From Thioalkalivibrio halophilus (GTDB taxonomy: Bacteria; Pseudomonadota; Gammaproteobacteria; Ectothiorhodospirales; Ectothiorhodospiraceae), in contig NZ_MUZR01000040.1 in assembly GCF_001995255.1 (NCBI RefSeq), forward strand, positions 1-44,476: a stretch of DNA of 44,476 bases, read 5' to 3'. A program made the translations under genes and the position numbers. Position 1 is the first letter of the stretch, and the number at the start of each line of letters is the position of its first letter. The notes under the pieces are model-generated. The model did not search any database, was not told the DNA's origin, and saw nothing but the letters and a program-made list of their open reading frames with translations. Of the stretch, positions 1 through 9,098 are shown piece after piece.

Positions 1-131
1 CCGCGCCCGGGGTCCGCGCGTCCGCCCCCCGCCCCCCCGGACCCGCCCCCGACACGGCCCGGCGGTGCACCGGGCCGTGTCGGGGGCGGGTCCGGGGGGG
101 CGGGTGGCGGACGCGCGGACCCCGGGCGCGG
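1..131. repeat. Near-perfect 62-bp inverted repeat, very GC-rich
   Basis: Bases 1-62 pair with 70-131 (position i with 132-i), with a single mismatch (C27 against T105) and a 7-base spacer. It lies in the mutL reading frame. Arm one codes a Pro-rich run and arm two a Gly-rich run, as expected for complementary GC-rich sequence. It could be a real linker palindrome or a fold-back artefact at a contig end, since it starts exactly at the first base given. Confidence 0.9.
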
Positions 132-852
132 TGACGGCTTTGCCGCGGCCTGGGCTGCGTTCCGGCCGCCGGAATCGTCGTCCGCTGCCGGTGTCGGTGA
201 ACGTGCCGCGCCGGGTTATGCCGCCGAGGGCGCGGGGCGCACGGACAGCACGGAAAACAACGCTGAGATGCCCCCGCTGGGGTTCGCGATCGGACAGGTC
301 GCGGATACCTTCGTGCTCGCGGAGAACGTCCGCGGGCTGGTGCTGGTGGACATGCATGCCGCGCACGAGCGAATTACCTATGAGCGGCTCAAGCGCGAAT
401 GGGAGCGTGAACGCGTGACCGCCCAGCCGCTGCTGGTGCCGGAGGAGGTGGAGGTTACCCCGGCCGAGGCCGACCGCGCCGAGGAGCAGGCGGATACGCT
501 GGCCGGGCTGGGCTTCGAAGTGGACCGCTGCGGGCCCGAACGTCTGCGGTTGCGTGCGGTGCCGGCGCTGCTGCGGGGCCGCGATGCACCGGCGCTCTTG
601 CGCGACGTGCTGGGGGATCTGGCCGAAAGCGGCCACAGCCAGCGCACCGAGGCGGCGGCCAACGAGGTGCTGAGCACCATGGCCTGCCATGGGTCGGTGC
701 GGTCGGGGCGCCGGCTGACCGTGCCCGAGATGAACCAGCTGCTGCGCGACATGGAGGCCACCGAGCGCAGCGGCCAGTGCAACCATGGCCGGCCGACCTG
801 GGTGGAGCTGGATCACGCTGCCCTCGACGGGCTGTTCATGCGCGGGCGCTGA
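1..852 (+). CDS. mutL: DNA mismatch repair protein MutL, C-terminal part (5' end outside window)
   Basis: The frame is open from base 1 and ends at TGA 850-852. The first ~85 residues are a low-complexity Pro/Gly/Ala-rich linker and the rest is the MutL C-terminal dimerisation domain. It carries [12 protein letters not shown], which fits the DQHA(x)2E(x)4E metal-binding motif of endonuclease-type MutL with Q changed to M. Further on are ACHGSVR and CNHGRP, the counterparts of the ACR and CPHGRP motifs. This suggests a nicking MutL, as in lineages without MutH, rather than the E. coli form. MutL couples MutS mismatch recognition to strand incision. The linker contains the large inverted repeat at 1-131, so its sequence may be partly artefactual. 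The stop overlaps the miaA start (TGATG), as in the common gammaproteobacterial mutL-miaA-hfq-hflX order. Confidence 0.93.
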   Translation, partial: PRPGSARPPPAPPDPPPTRPGGAPGRVGGGSGGAGGGRADPGRGDGFAAAWAAFRPPESSSAAGVGERAAPGYAAEGAGRTDSTENNAEMPPLGFAIGQVADTFVLAENVRGLVLVDMHAAHERITYERLKREWERERVTAQPLLVPEEVEVTPAEADRAEEQADTLAGLGFEVDRCGPERLRLRAVPALLRGRDAPALLRDVLGDLAESGHSQRTEAAANEVLSTMACHGSVRSGRRLTVPEMNQLLRDMEATERSGQCNHGRPTWVELDHAALDGLFMRGR

Positions 853-1787
853 TGGACGTCCCGCAACCGCCGGTGGTGCTGCTCGCCGGGCCCACTGCCA
901 CCGGCAAGACCGGGCTGGCGCTGGAACTCGCGCAGCGGCTGGACGCCGAGATCGTGACCGCGGATTCGGCGCAGGTGTACCGCGGCATGGACATCGGTAC
1001 CGCCAAACCGGATGCGGACGAGCGGGCGCGGGTGCCGCATCACCTGCTGGACATCCGGGATCCGGAGGAGACCTATAACGCGGCGGCCTTCGCCGCGGAT
1101 GCCCGTGCCTGCATCCGCGCGATCCATGCGCGCGGGCGCGTGGCCCTGCTGGCGGGCGGGACCCTGCTGTACCTGCGGGCGCTGCTGGAGGGGATCGACC
1201 CCATGCCGCCGGTGCCGGAAGCGGTGCGCGCCGCGGTGCGCGCCCGGCTGGAGACGGAAGGCGCCCGGGCCCTGCATGAGGCCCTGGAGGCGGTGGACCC
1301 GGCGGCCGCCGGGCGCATCCATCCCAACGATCCGCAGCGCATCCTGCGGGCGCTGGAGGTATTCGAGGCCACGGGGCGGCCGTTGTCGAGCTTCCAGCAG
1401 GGGGGCGAGGCGCGGCTGCCGGCGGGCTGGTGCGCGCTGGCATTGTGGCCGGAAGATCGGGAACGTCTGCGTGCGCGGATTGCCGAACGCTTCGATGCCA
1501 TGCTGGAGGCGGGGTTCGTGGAGGAGCTGCGGGCCCTGCGCGCGCGCCCCGGGCTGACCGCGGAACACCCTTCGCAGCGGGCGGTGGGCTATCGCCAGGG
1601 TTGGGAGTGGCTGGACGGCGAGGTCGATTTCGCCACGTTCCGCAGCCGGGCGATCGCCGCGACGCGGCAGCTGGCCAAGCGCCAGCTGACCGGTCTGCGG
1701 CGCTTCCCGCTGCACGCGCGGTTGCCGGCGGAAACCGTCGATCCGGAGCAGGCCCTGGCGGCCCTGCGCGAGACAGCATCACGCTGA
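852..1787 (+). CDS. miaA: tRNA dimethylallyltransferase MiaA
   Basis: A 311-residue protein that transfers dimethylallyl from DMAPP to N6 of A37 in tRNAs reading codons that start with U. The N-terminus has the P-loop GPTATGKT, followed by TADSAQVYRGMDIGTAKP, the tRNA- and substrate-binding segment typical of MiaA. KRQLTGLRRF near the end is the usual C-terminal signature. The start at 852 overlaps the mutL TGA and puts the P-loop about 12 residues in, as in homologues. A longer open frame from 777 is only read-through into mutL. Cytoplasmic. Gene order with hfq and hflX downstream matches many gammaproteobacteria. Confidence 0.97.
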   Translation: MDVPQPPVVLLAGPTATGKTGLALELAQRLDAEIVTADSAQVYRGMDIGTAKPDADERARVPHHLLDIRDPEETYNAAAFAADARACIRAIHARGRVALLAGGTLLYLRALLEGIDPMPPVPEAVRAAVRARLETEGARALHEALEAVDPAAAGRIHPNDPQRILRALEVFEATGRPLSSFQQGGEARLPAGWCALALWPEDRERLRARIAERFDAMLEAGFVEELRALRARPGLTAEHPSQRAVGYRQGWEWLDGEVDFATFRSRAIAATRQLAKRQLTGLRRFPLHARLPAETVDPEQALAALRETASR

Positions 1788-1859
1788 CGATATGCTACTC
1801 TTTTTACAGGTTTCGGCCCGCAGCGCGGGCCCCGACGAATGCAACCAGGGAATGTACCG

Positions 1860-2123
1860 ATGGCCAAAGGGCAAATGCTGCAGGAACCCTTTCTCAACGC
1901 GCTGCGCCGCGACCGGATTCCGGTGTCGATCTATCTCGTGAACGGCATCAAGCTGCAGGGGCAGATCGAGTCCTTCGATCAGTTCGTGGTCCTGCTGCGC
2001 TCGACGGTGTCGCAGATGGTCTACAAGCACGCGATCTCCACCATCGTGCCTGCGCGGCAGGTGCGCATGCCGCTGGATGAAGACAGCGCCGCGGCCAGCG
2101 GCGGAGAGGCCGCGGATGAGTAG
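1860..2123 (+). CDS. hfq: RNA chaperone Hfq
   Basis: An 87-residue Sm-like protein that forms a hexameric ring pairing small RNAs with mRNAs. It begins [19 protein letters not shown]. The Sm1 motif ([14 protein letters not shown]) and the Sm2 motif with YKHAIST are intact, so both the proximal face and the rim Arg patch (RRDR) are present. The tail after the Sm core is short and acidic. ATG 1860 is preferred over an in-frame upstream ATG at 1839 because the canonical MAKGQ start is there, with AGGGA about 10 bases upstream. It sits between miaA and hflX. Confidence 0.97.
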   Translation: MAKGQMLQEPFLNALRRDRIPVSIYLVNGIKLQGQIESFDQFVVLLRSTVSQMVYKHAISTIVPARQVRMPLDEDSAAASGGEAADE

Positions 2124-2173
2124 GGGCGTCCACCTCCGGGGTGGCCCGGGCCCGGATCGGGGGTGGTCGCGCG

Positions 2174-3547
2174 TTGTTTGAGCGTCCGCAGACCGGTGGC
2201 GACCGGGCGGTGCTGGTGGCCATGGCCATCGGCGGTGCGACCGATCTCGAGGTCCAGCTGCAGGAATTCGAGGAGCTGGTGCGTTCGGCCGGGGCCGAGG
2301 TGGTGGCCGTGGAATCCGGTTCGCGCCATCGTCCCGACTCGCGTCTGTTCGTGGGGTCCGGCAAGGCGGACGCGATTCGCGATCAGGTGGCGGCGCACGG
2401 GGCCGACCTGGTGATCTTCAACCACGAGCTGTCGCCCAGCCAGGAGCGCAACCTGGAACAGCACCTGCAGTGCCGGGTGCTGGACCGCGCCGGGCTGATC
2501 CTCGACATTTTTGCCCAGCGCGCGCGTTCTCACGAGGGCAAGCTGCAGGTGGAGCTGGCGCAGCTGCGTCACATGTCCACCCGACTGGTGCGTGGCTGGA
2601 CCCACCTGGAGCGGCAGAAGGGCGGCATCGGCCTGCGCGGTCCCGGGGAGACCCAGCTGGAGACCGACCGCCGGCTGCTGGCGGCGCGCATCAAGCATAT
2701 CGAGCGGCGACTGGAAAAGGTCGAGCGCACGCGCGAGCAGGGGCGCCAGGCGCGCCTGCGCAACGAGGTGCCGACGGTCTCGCTGGTGGGCTACACCAAT
2801 GCCGGCAAGTCGACCCTGTTCAACCGCCTCACCGATTCCGACGTTTACCAGGCCGACCAGCTGTTCGCGACCCTGGATCCGACCCTGCGCCGGCTGGATC
2901 TGGCGCCGCACCAGTCGGTGATCCTCGCGGACACTGTCGGGTTCGTGCGCGACCTGCCGCACGAACTGGTGGCGGCCTTCAAGGCGACCCTGACCGAGAC
3001 CCGCGAGGCGGCGCTGCTTTTGCACGTGATCGACGCCGCCGATCCGGAGCGCGAGCGGCACATCGCCCAGGTGGAGGACGTGCTCGCGGAGATCGGCGCC
3101 GAGGACGTGCCCTGCTGGCGGATCTACAACAAGATCGACACCCTGCCGGAGCGCGACGACGAGGCGGCGGAGCGCTTTGCCGGTGGCGAGGGCGAGGAGG
3201 CCTTCTGGCTGTCGGCGCAAACCGGCGAAGGGGTGGAGCGGCTGTACCAGCGCCTGGCCGAGTCCTTCACCGAATCCATGCGCCGTGGCTGGGTCGAGGT
3301 GCCGCCGTCCGCCGGGCGGCTGCGCGGGCGGCTGTACGACGAGAACGCCGTGGAGGCCGAGCAGACCGGTGATGAGGGTGCGATCCGCCTGCGGGTGCAG
3401 CTGCCGGAGCGGCGCTTCCAGGACCTGTTCCGCGAGGCCGGGCTGGATCCGGAAACGGCCTTCGTGGGGCCGGGCGAGGAACCCGGGGACGCCGAGGACG
3501 CGCAAGCCGCCGGTGCGCGCGCCCCGGCACCGGGCTCCGGTGCCTGA
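2174..3547 (+). CDS. hflX: Ribosome-associated GTPase HflX
   Basis: A 457-residue GTPase, if read from TTG 2174, that splits stalled or heat-damaged 70S ribosomes. The N-terminal HflX domain includes LSPSQERNLEQ and LVRGWTHLERQKGGIGLRGP. The G domain has G1 GYTNAGKST, G3 DTVGF and G4 NKID. TTG 2174 is chosen because the protein then begins LFERPQTGG, aligning with the MFDRYDAGE start of E. coli HflX, and a G-rich ribosome site lies about 8 bases upstream. A GTG at 2141 in the same frame is the alternative. The last ~30 residues are a low-complexity acidic and Ala/Pro tail beyond the usual end. Confidence 0.95.
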   Translation: MFERPQTGGDRAVLVAMAIGGATDLEVQLQEFEELVRSAGAEVVAVESGSRHRPDSRLFVGSGKADAIRDQVAAHGADLVIFNHELSPSQERNLEQHLQCRVLDRAGLILDIFAQRARSHEGKLQVELAQLRHMSTRLVRGWTHLERQKGGIGLRGPGETQLETDRRLLAARIKHIERRLEKVERTREQGRQARLRNEVPTVSLVGYTNAGKSTLFNRLTDSDVYQADQLFATLDPTLRRLDLAPHQSVILADTVGFVRDLPHELVAAFKATLTETREAALLLHVIDAADPERERHIAQVEDVLAEIGAEDVPCWRIYNKIDTLPERDDEAAERFAGGEGEEAFWLSAQTGEGVERLYQRLAESFTESMRRGWVEVPPSAGRLRGRLYDENAVEAEQTGDEGAIRLRVQLPERRFQDLFREAGLDPETAFVGPGEEPGDAEDAQAAGARAPAPGSGA

Positions 3548-3560
3548 TCGCACCCCCTGA

Positions 3561-3878
3561 CGGGGTCCCGGGCAGCCACGCGGCACGGGATACGCCGCTG
3601 GTCACGACGAGGCGGCGCTGCATCGGCCGGTCGCGGAAACCCGCGACGGTGTCCCGGGTGTGGCGCCCGAAGAACCGGTGGCCGTGGTCTGCGGCAGCGG
3701 ATACCGTTCCACGGTCGCGGCCTCCATCCTGCAGCGGCTGGGTTATGGCCACGTAAGGAACGTCGCCGGTGGCATGGCCGCATGGGAGGCCGCGGGCCCC
3801 GGTCACAACCCGACTCCCGCAGGGGTGCGCTTGCCCGCCCCCGGGTGCCCCCCTAGAATGTCCGCTCCCTGTGCCTGA
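3561..3878 (+). pseudogene. Rhodanese-domain remnant (N-terminally truncated)
   Basis: This frame, open only after a TGA at 3558-3560, codes the second half of a rhodanese domain: PVAVVCGSGYRSTVAASILQ followed by RNVAGGMAAWEAAG. The active-site loop C-G-S-G-Y-R-S and the GGMAAW motif are intact. The upstream part (about GYAAGHDEAALHRP) only faintly recalls the usual AGH-x-GA-x-HIP segment, and there is no credible start codon before GTG 3660. The stretch after about 3820 looks like non-coding leader of hflK rather than protein. It most resembles the rhodanese module often fused to metallo-beta-lactamase folds. It fills the 368-base gap between hflX and hflK. Confidence 0.5.
3831..3859 (+). 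promoter_or_regulatory. Predicted sigma70 promoter of hflKC
   Basis: TTGCCC (3831-3836), a 17-base spacer, then TAGAAT (3854-3859). The expected start of transcription is near 3866, about 50 bases before the hflK ATG. Prediction from sequence only. Confidence 0.5.
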
Positions 3879-3915
3879 TCGGCACATCCCGAGCGATCGA
3901 CGGAGTCCCTGATTC

Positions 3916-5112
3916 ATGCCCTGGAACGAACCGGGAAACAACAACCGCGACCCCTGGAGCGGGGGAGGCGGTAACCGCGGCGGTGGCGGCGGTGGTGGAG
4001 GTGGCCAGCAGCCGCCCGATCTCGAGGAGATGCTGCGCAAACTGTCGCGGCAGCTCAGCGGCATCTTTGGTGGCGGCAACCAGGGCGGAAGCGGCCTGGG
4101 CGGCGGCGGCATGGGGCGCGGTTCCCAGGCCCTGATCAGCCTCGGCCTGATCATCGCCCTGGTGGTCTGGATCGCCTCCGGCTTCCACATCGTCTCCGAA
4201 GGCGAGCGCGGCGTGGTGCTGCGCTTCGGCGCGTTCCAGGAGGTCAAGAGTCCGGGGCCGGGCTGGCACCTGCCCTATCCCATCGAGCGGATCGAGATCG
4301 AGAACGTGGACAACGTGCGGACCATCGAGAGCCGCGCGCTGATGCTCACCGGCGACGAGAACATCATCGATGTCGATATCGCGGTGCAGTACCGCATCCT
4401 CGATCTGGTCGACTTCCTGTTCAATGTCCGCAATCCGGATGCCACCGTGCATCAGGTCATGGAGTCGGCCATCCGTGAACGGGTCGGCAAGGGCAATCTC
4501 GAATTCATCCTCGGCGAGGGCCGTGGCGAGATCGCCCAGTCCACCCGCACGGTGATGCAGGAAAACCTCGATGCCTACGGCGCCGGGATCGTGGTCACCG
4601 CGGTCTCCATGCAGCAGGCGCAGCCGCCGGAAGCAGTGCAGGAGGCCTTTGCCGATGCCATCCGTGCACGCGAGGACGAGGTCCGCTTCCGCAACGAGGC
4701 CGAGGCTTATGCCAACGGCGTGATCCCGCGGGCGCGTGGTCAGGCGGCCCGCATCATCGAGGAAGCCGAGGGTTATCGCGATCAGGTGGTGGCCCGCGCC
4801 GAGGGTGATGCCTCGCGCTTCGACCAGCTGCTGACCGAATACCGGCAGGCCCCCGAAGTCACGCGTGACCGTCTCTACCTCGAGGCGGTGGAAGCCGTGC
4901 TCCAGGATTCGCGCAAGCTGATGCTGGACGTGGGCGCCAGCGGCAATCTGATGATGCTGCCGCTGGGCGAGATGTTCTCCGGCCAGTCGGGCACCCGCAA
5001 TTCGGGTGGCGCGCCGACGCCGCGTCCACTGGACACTGACCGGCGTGCGATTGAGAGGGACACCGGGATGACCCGTGATACCGAGAGCCTGCGCTCGCGG
5101 GAGGTTCGCTGA
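3916..5112 (+). CDS. hflK: FtsH protease modulator HflK
   Basis: A 398-residue SPFH/prohibitin-family inner-membrane protein that forms a cage with HflC around FtsH and limits its access to membrane substrates. Residues 1-70 are Gly/Asn-rich with a run of nine glycines, as is typical for HflK. One transmembrane segment spans about 72-90, so most of the protein is periplasmic. The SPFH domain follows (SEGERGVVLRFGAF onward), then a long charged helical region (ARGQAARIIEEAEGYR). The C-terminal ~50 residues are disordered. TGA overlaps the hflC ATG, so the pair is translationally coupled. Confidence 0.96.
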   Translation: MPWNEPGNNNRDPWSGGGGNRGGGGGGGGGQQPPDLEEMLRKLSRQLSGIFGGGNQGGSGLGGGGMGRGSQALISLGLIIALVVWIASGFHIVSEGERGVVLRFGAFQEVKSPGPGWHLPYPIERIEIENVDNVRTIESRALMLTGDENIIDVDIAVQYRILDLVDFLFNVRNPDATVHQVMESAIRERVGKGNLEFILGEGRGEIAQSTRTVMQENLDAYGAGIVVTAVSMQQAQPPEAVQEAFADAIRAREDEVRFRNEAEAYANGVIPRARGQAARIIEEAEGYRDQVVARAEGDASRFDQLLTEYRQAPEVTRDRLYLEAVEAVLQDSRKLMLDVGASGNLMMLPLGEMFSGQSGTRNSGGAPTPRPLDTDRRAIERDTGMTRDTESLRSREVR

Positions 5113-6011
5113 TGCTGCGTATTGCCGGAATTGCCGTGGTGGTCATCGGGATCGTCGTGGCCCTGTCGACCTACACCGTTGACGAGCGCGAGCGCGTGAT
5201 CAAGTTCGCCCTGGGGGAACTGCGCGAGGTGGACCAGGAGCCGGGGCTGCATTTCAAGTTCCCGCTGATCCAGAACGTCGAGAAGTTCGATGCCCGGATC
5301 ATGACCCTGAACATCCCGCCGGACCGGTTCCTGACCAGCGAGGCGAAGAACATCATCGTGGATTTCTACGCCAAGTGGCGGATCAACGATGTCGGTCAGT
5401 TCTACCGCGCCACCCGCGGTGACGAACGACTGGCCGAGGAGCGCCTGTCGCAGATCCTGCGGGACGGCATGCGTAACGAATTCGCCCGCTACGAGCTGCA
5501 GGACGTGGTCGCCGGCGAGCGCCTGACCATCATGGGCGCGGTGCGCCAGGCCGCCCTGGAGACGGCGCTGGAGCTGGGGGTCGATCTGGTGGATGTGCGC
5601 ATCCGTCGCATGGATCTGCCGGACGAGGTCTCCGAGTCGGTGTTCGACCGGATGCGGGCCGAGCGCGAGCGTGTGGCGCAGGACTTCCGCGCCCGGGGGC
5701 AGGAGGAGGCCGAGCGGATTCGTTCGCGTGCCGACCGCGATCGCACGGTGATCCTGGCGAACGCGTACCGTGACTCCGAGGTGATCCGCGGGGAGGGTGA
5801 TGCCCGGGCTACCGAGATCCTGGGTACCTCCTTCGGCGAAGATGAAGAGTTCTTCCGCTTCTATCGCAGCCTGATCGCCTACCGCAACAGCCTGCAGGGC
5901 GAGAACAGCACGTTCGTGCTGGAACCGAACTCGGAGTTCTTCCAGTTCTTCAACGCTCCGGGCGGCGAGCGTCCGTCCCGGACTCCGCAGCTGCCGCAGC
6001 CCGCCGAGTGA
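5112..6011 (+). CDS. hflC: FtsH protease modulator HflC
   Basis: A 299-residue partner of HflK in the SPFH family. An N-terminal transmembrane helix (residues 1-20) is followed by VDERERVIKFALGE and the SPFH core with Y-A-K-W-R-I-N-D. The helical region carries ARGQEEAERIRSRADRDRTVILANAYRDSEVIRGEGDA, the HflC signature, and the end (SEFFQFFN) is typical. Length is somewhat shorter than E. coli HflC (334). Two hairpins follow, the second with a short T-rich tail, so the hflKC unit probably ends before hisZ. Confidence 0.96.
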   Translation: MLRIAGIAVVVIGIVVALSTYTVDERERVIKFALGELREVDQEPGLHFKFPLIQNVEKFDARIMTLNIPPDRFLTSEAKNIIVDFYAKWRINDVGQFYRATRGDERLAEERLSQILRDGMRNEFARYELQDVVAGERLTIMGAVRQAALETALELGVDLVDVRIRRMDLPDEVSESVFDRMRAERERVAQDFRARGQEEAERIRSRADRDRTVILANAYRDSEVIRGEGDARATEILGTSFGEDEEFFRFYRSLIAYRNSLQGENSTFVLEPNSEFFQFFNAPGGERPSRTPQLPQPAE

Positions 6012-6068
6012 TCGTGCGGCCGGCCCCGCTTCGGGGCCGGTGCGGGCAGGTTCTGCCAATCACAAGCC

Positions 6069-6094
6069 GGGCCCGCACCGCGGGCCCTTCTTCT
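6069..6094 (+). terminator. Probable terminator after hflC
   Basis: A 7-bp GC stem (6069-6075 with 6081-6087, loop CACCG) is followed by TTCTTCT. A second, stronger stem of 9 bp lies just upstream (6020-6028 with 6032-6040, loop CTT) but has no T-run. Confidence 0.5.
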
Positions 6095-6140
6095 GGCCAG
6101 CCCGCCTGTGGACGGGTCAGGCCGTGCAGGCAAGGATGAC

Positions 6141-8626
<2,486 letters not shown>

Positions 8627-8633
8627 CGGATAT

Positions 8634-8663
8634 CCCTTCCGGTCCGGATGCGGGCCGGAAGGG
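8634..8663 (+). terminator. Strong hairpin after purA, possible terminator
   Basis: Bases 8634-8646 pair with 8651-8663 (13 bp, one G-T wobble, loop GATG). It follows the purA stop directly. No T-run follows, so intrinsic termination is uncertain and it may instead protect the 3' end. Confidence 0.4.
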
Positions 8664-8800
8664 GGGTTCCCGCTCACGGATCCGTCGGCCGACGGACGAC
8701 CGCGCGCGCGAAAATTCCCCGCAGGCCGTTGCCATGCGAGCGATTGCGGACGTGGGGGCTGCGGATTGCTTCGGGAAGGAAGCGGGAAGCGAATAAAGAA

Positions 8801-8887
8801 TGGTGCCGAGGAGAGGACTTGAACCTCCACGGGGTTACCCCCACTAGCACCTGAAGCTAGCGCGTCTACCATTTCCGCCACCTCGGC
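8801..8887 (-). tRNA. leuT: tRNA-Leu (CAG)
   Basis: On the minus strand the sequence begins GCCGAGGTGGCGGAAATGG, has the anticodon stem CTAGC with loop TTCAGGT (anticodon CAG), a long class II variable arm, a TTCAAGTC T-loop and an encoded CCA (8801-8803). The acceptor stem GCCGAGG pairs with CCTCGGC. Total 87 bases. The gene symbol is only by analogy. Confidence 0.96.
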
Positions 8888-8932
8888 ACTTGAGGTCGGC
8901 CCTGTAAGGGGGCCTGCGCTTCAGGAACGCGT

Positions 8933-8961
8933 AAGGTAATCCGCGCTGGCGGATCTGTCAA
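8933..8961 (-). promoter_or_regulatory. Predicted promoter of tRNA-Leu
   Basis: Read on the minus strand: consensus TTGACA (8961-8956), 17-base spacer, TACCTT (8938-8933). The start of transcription would be near 8926, about 39 bases upstream of the mature tRNA 5' end. Confidence 0.6.
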
Positions 8962-9098
8962 ACCCTGCGGCATCCGCAGGTGAAAGAAATGCGCCCGCGC
9001 CGCATCGGGGCCATAATGGGCACCGGGCCGGCTCCGGCCTGTCACTGCCGCAGGCACCTCGGGTGCGCGGCACAACACCAGAAGAAAGAGTTCACTGA

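Noticed and set aside
2021-3586. Minus-strand open frame of 521 codons across hflX
   Set aside because: Same shadow effect. hflX on the other strand is complete and convincing.
8801-8887. Small plus-strand reading frames across the tRNA-Leu region
   Set aside because: They are explained by the tRNA on the minus strand and have no ribosome site.
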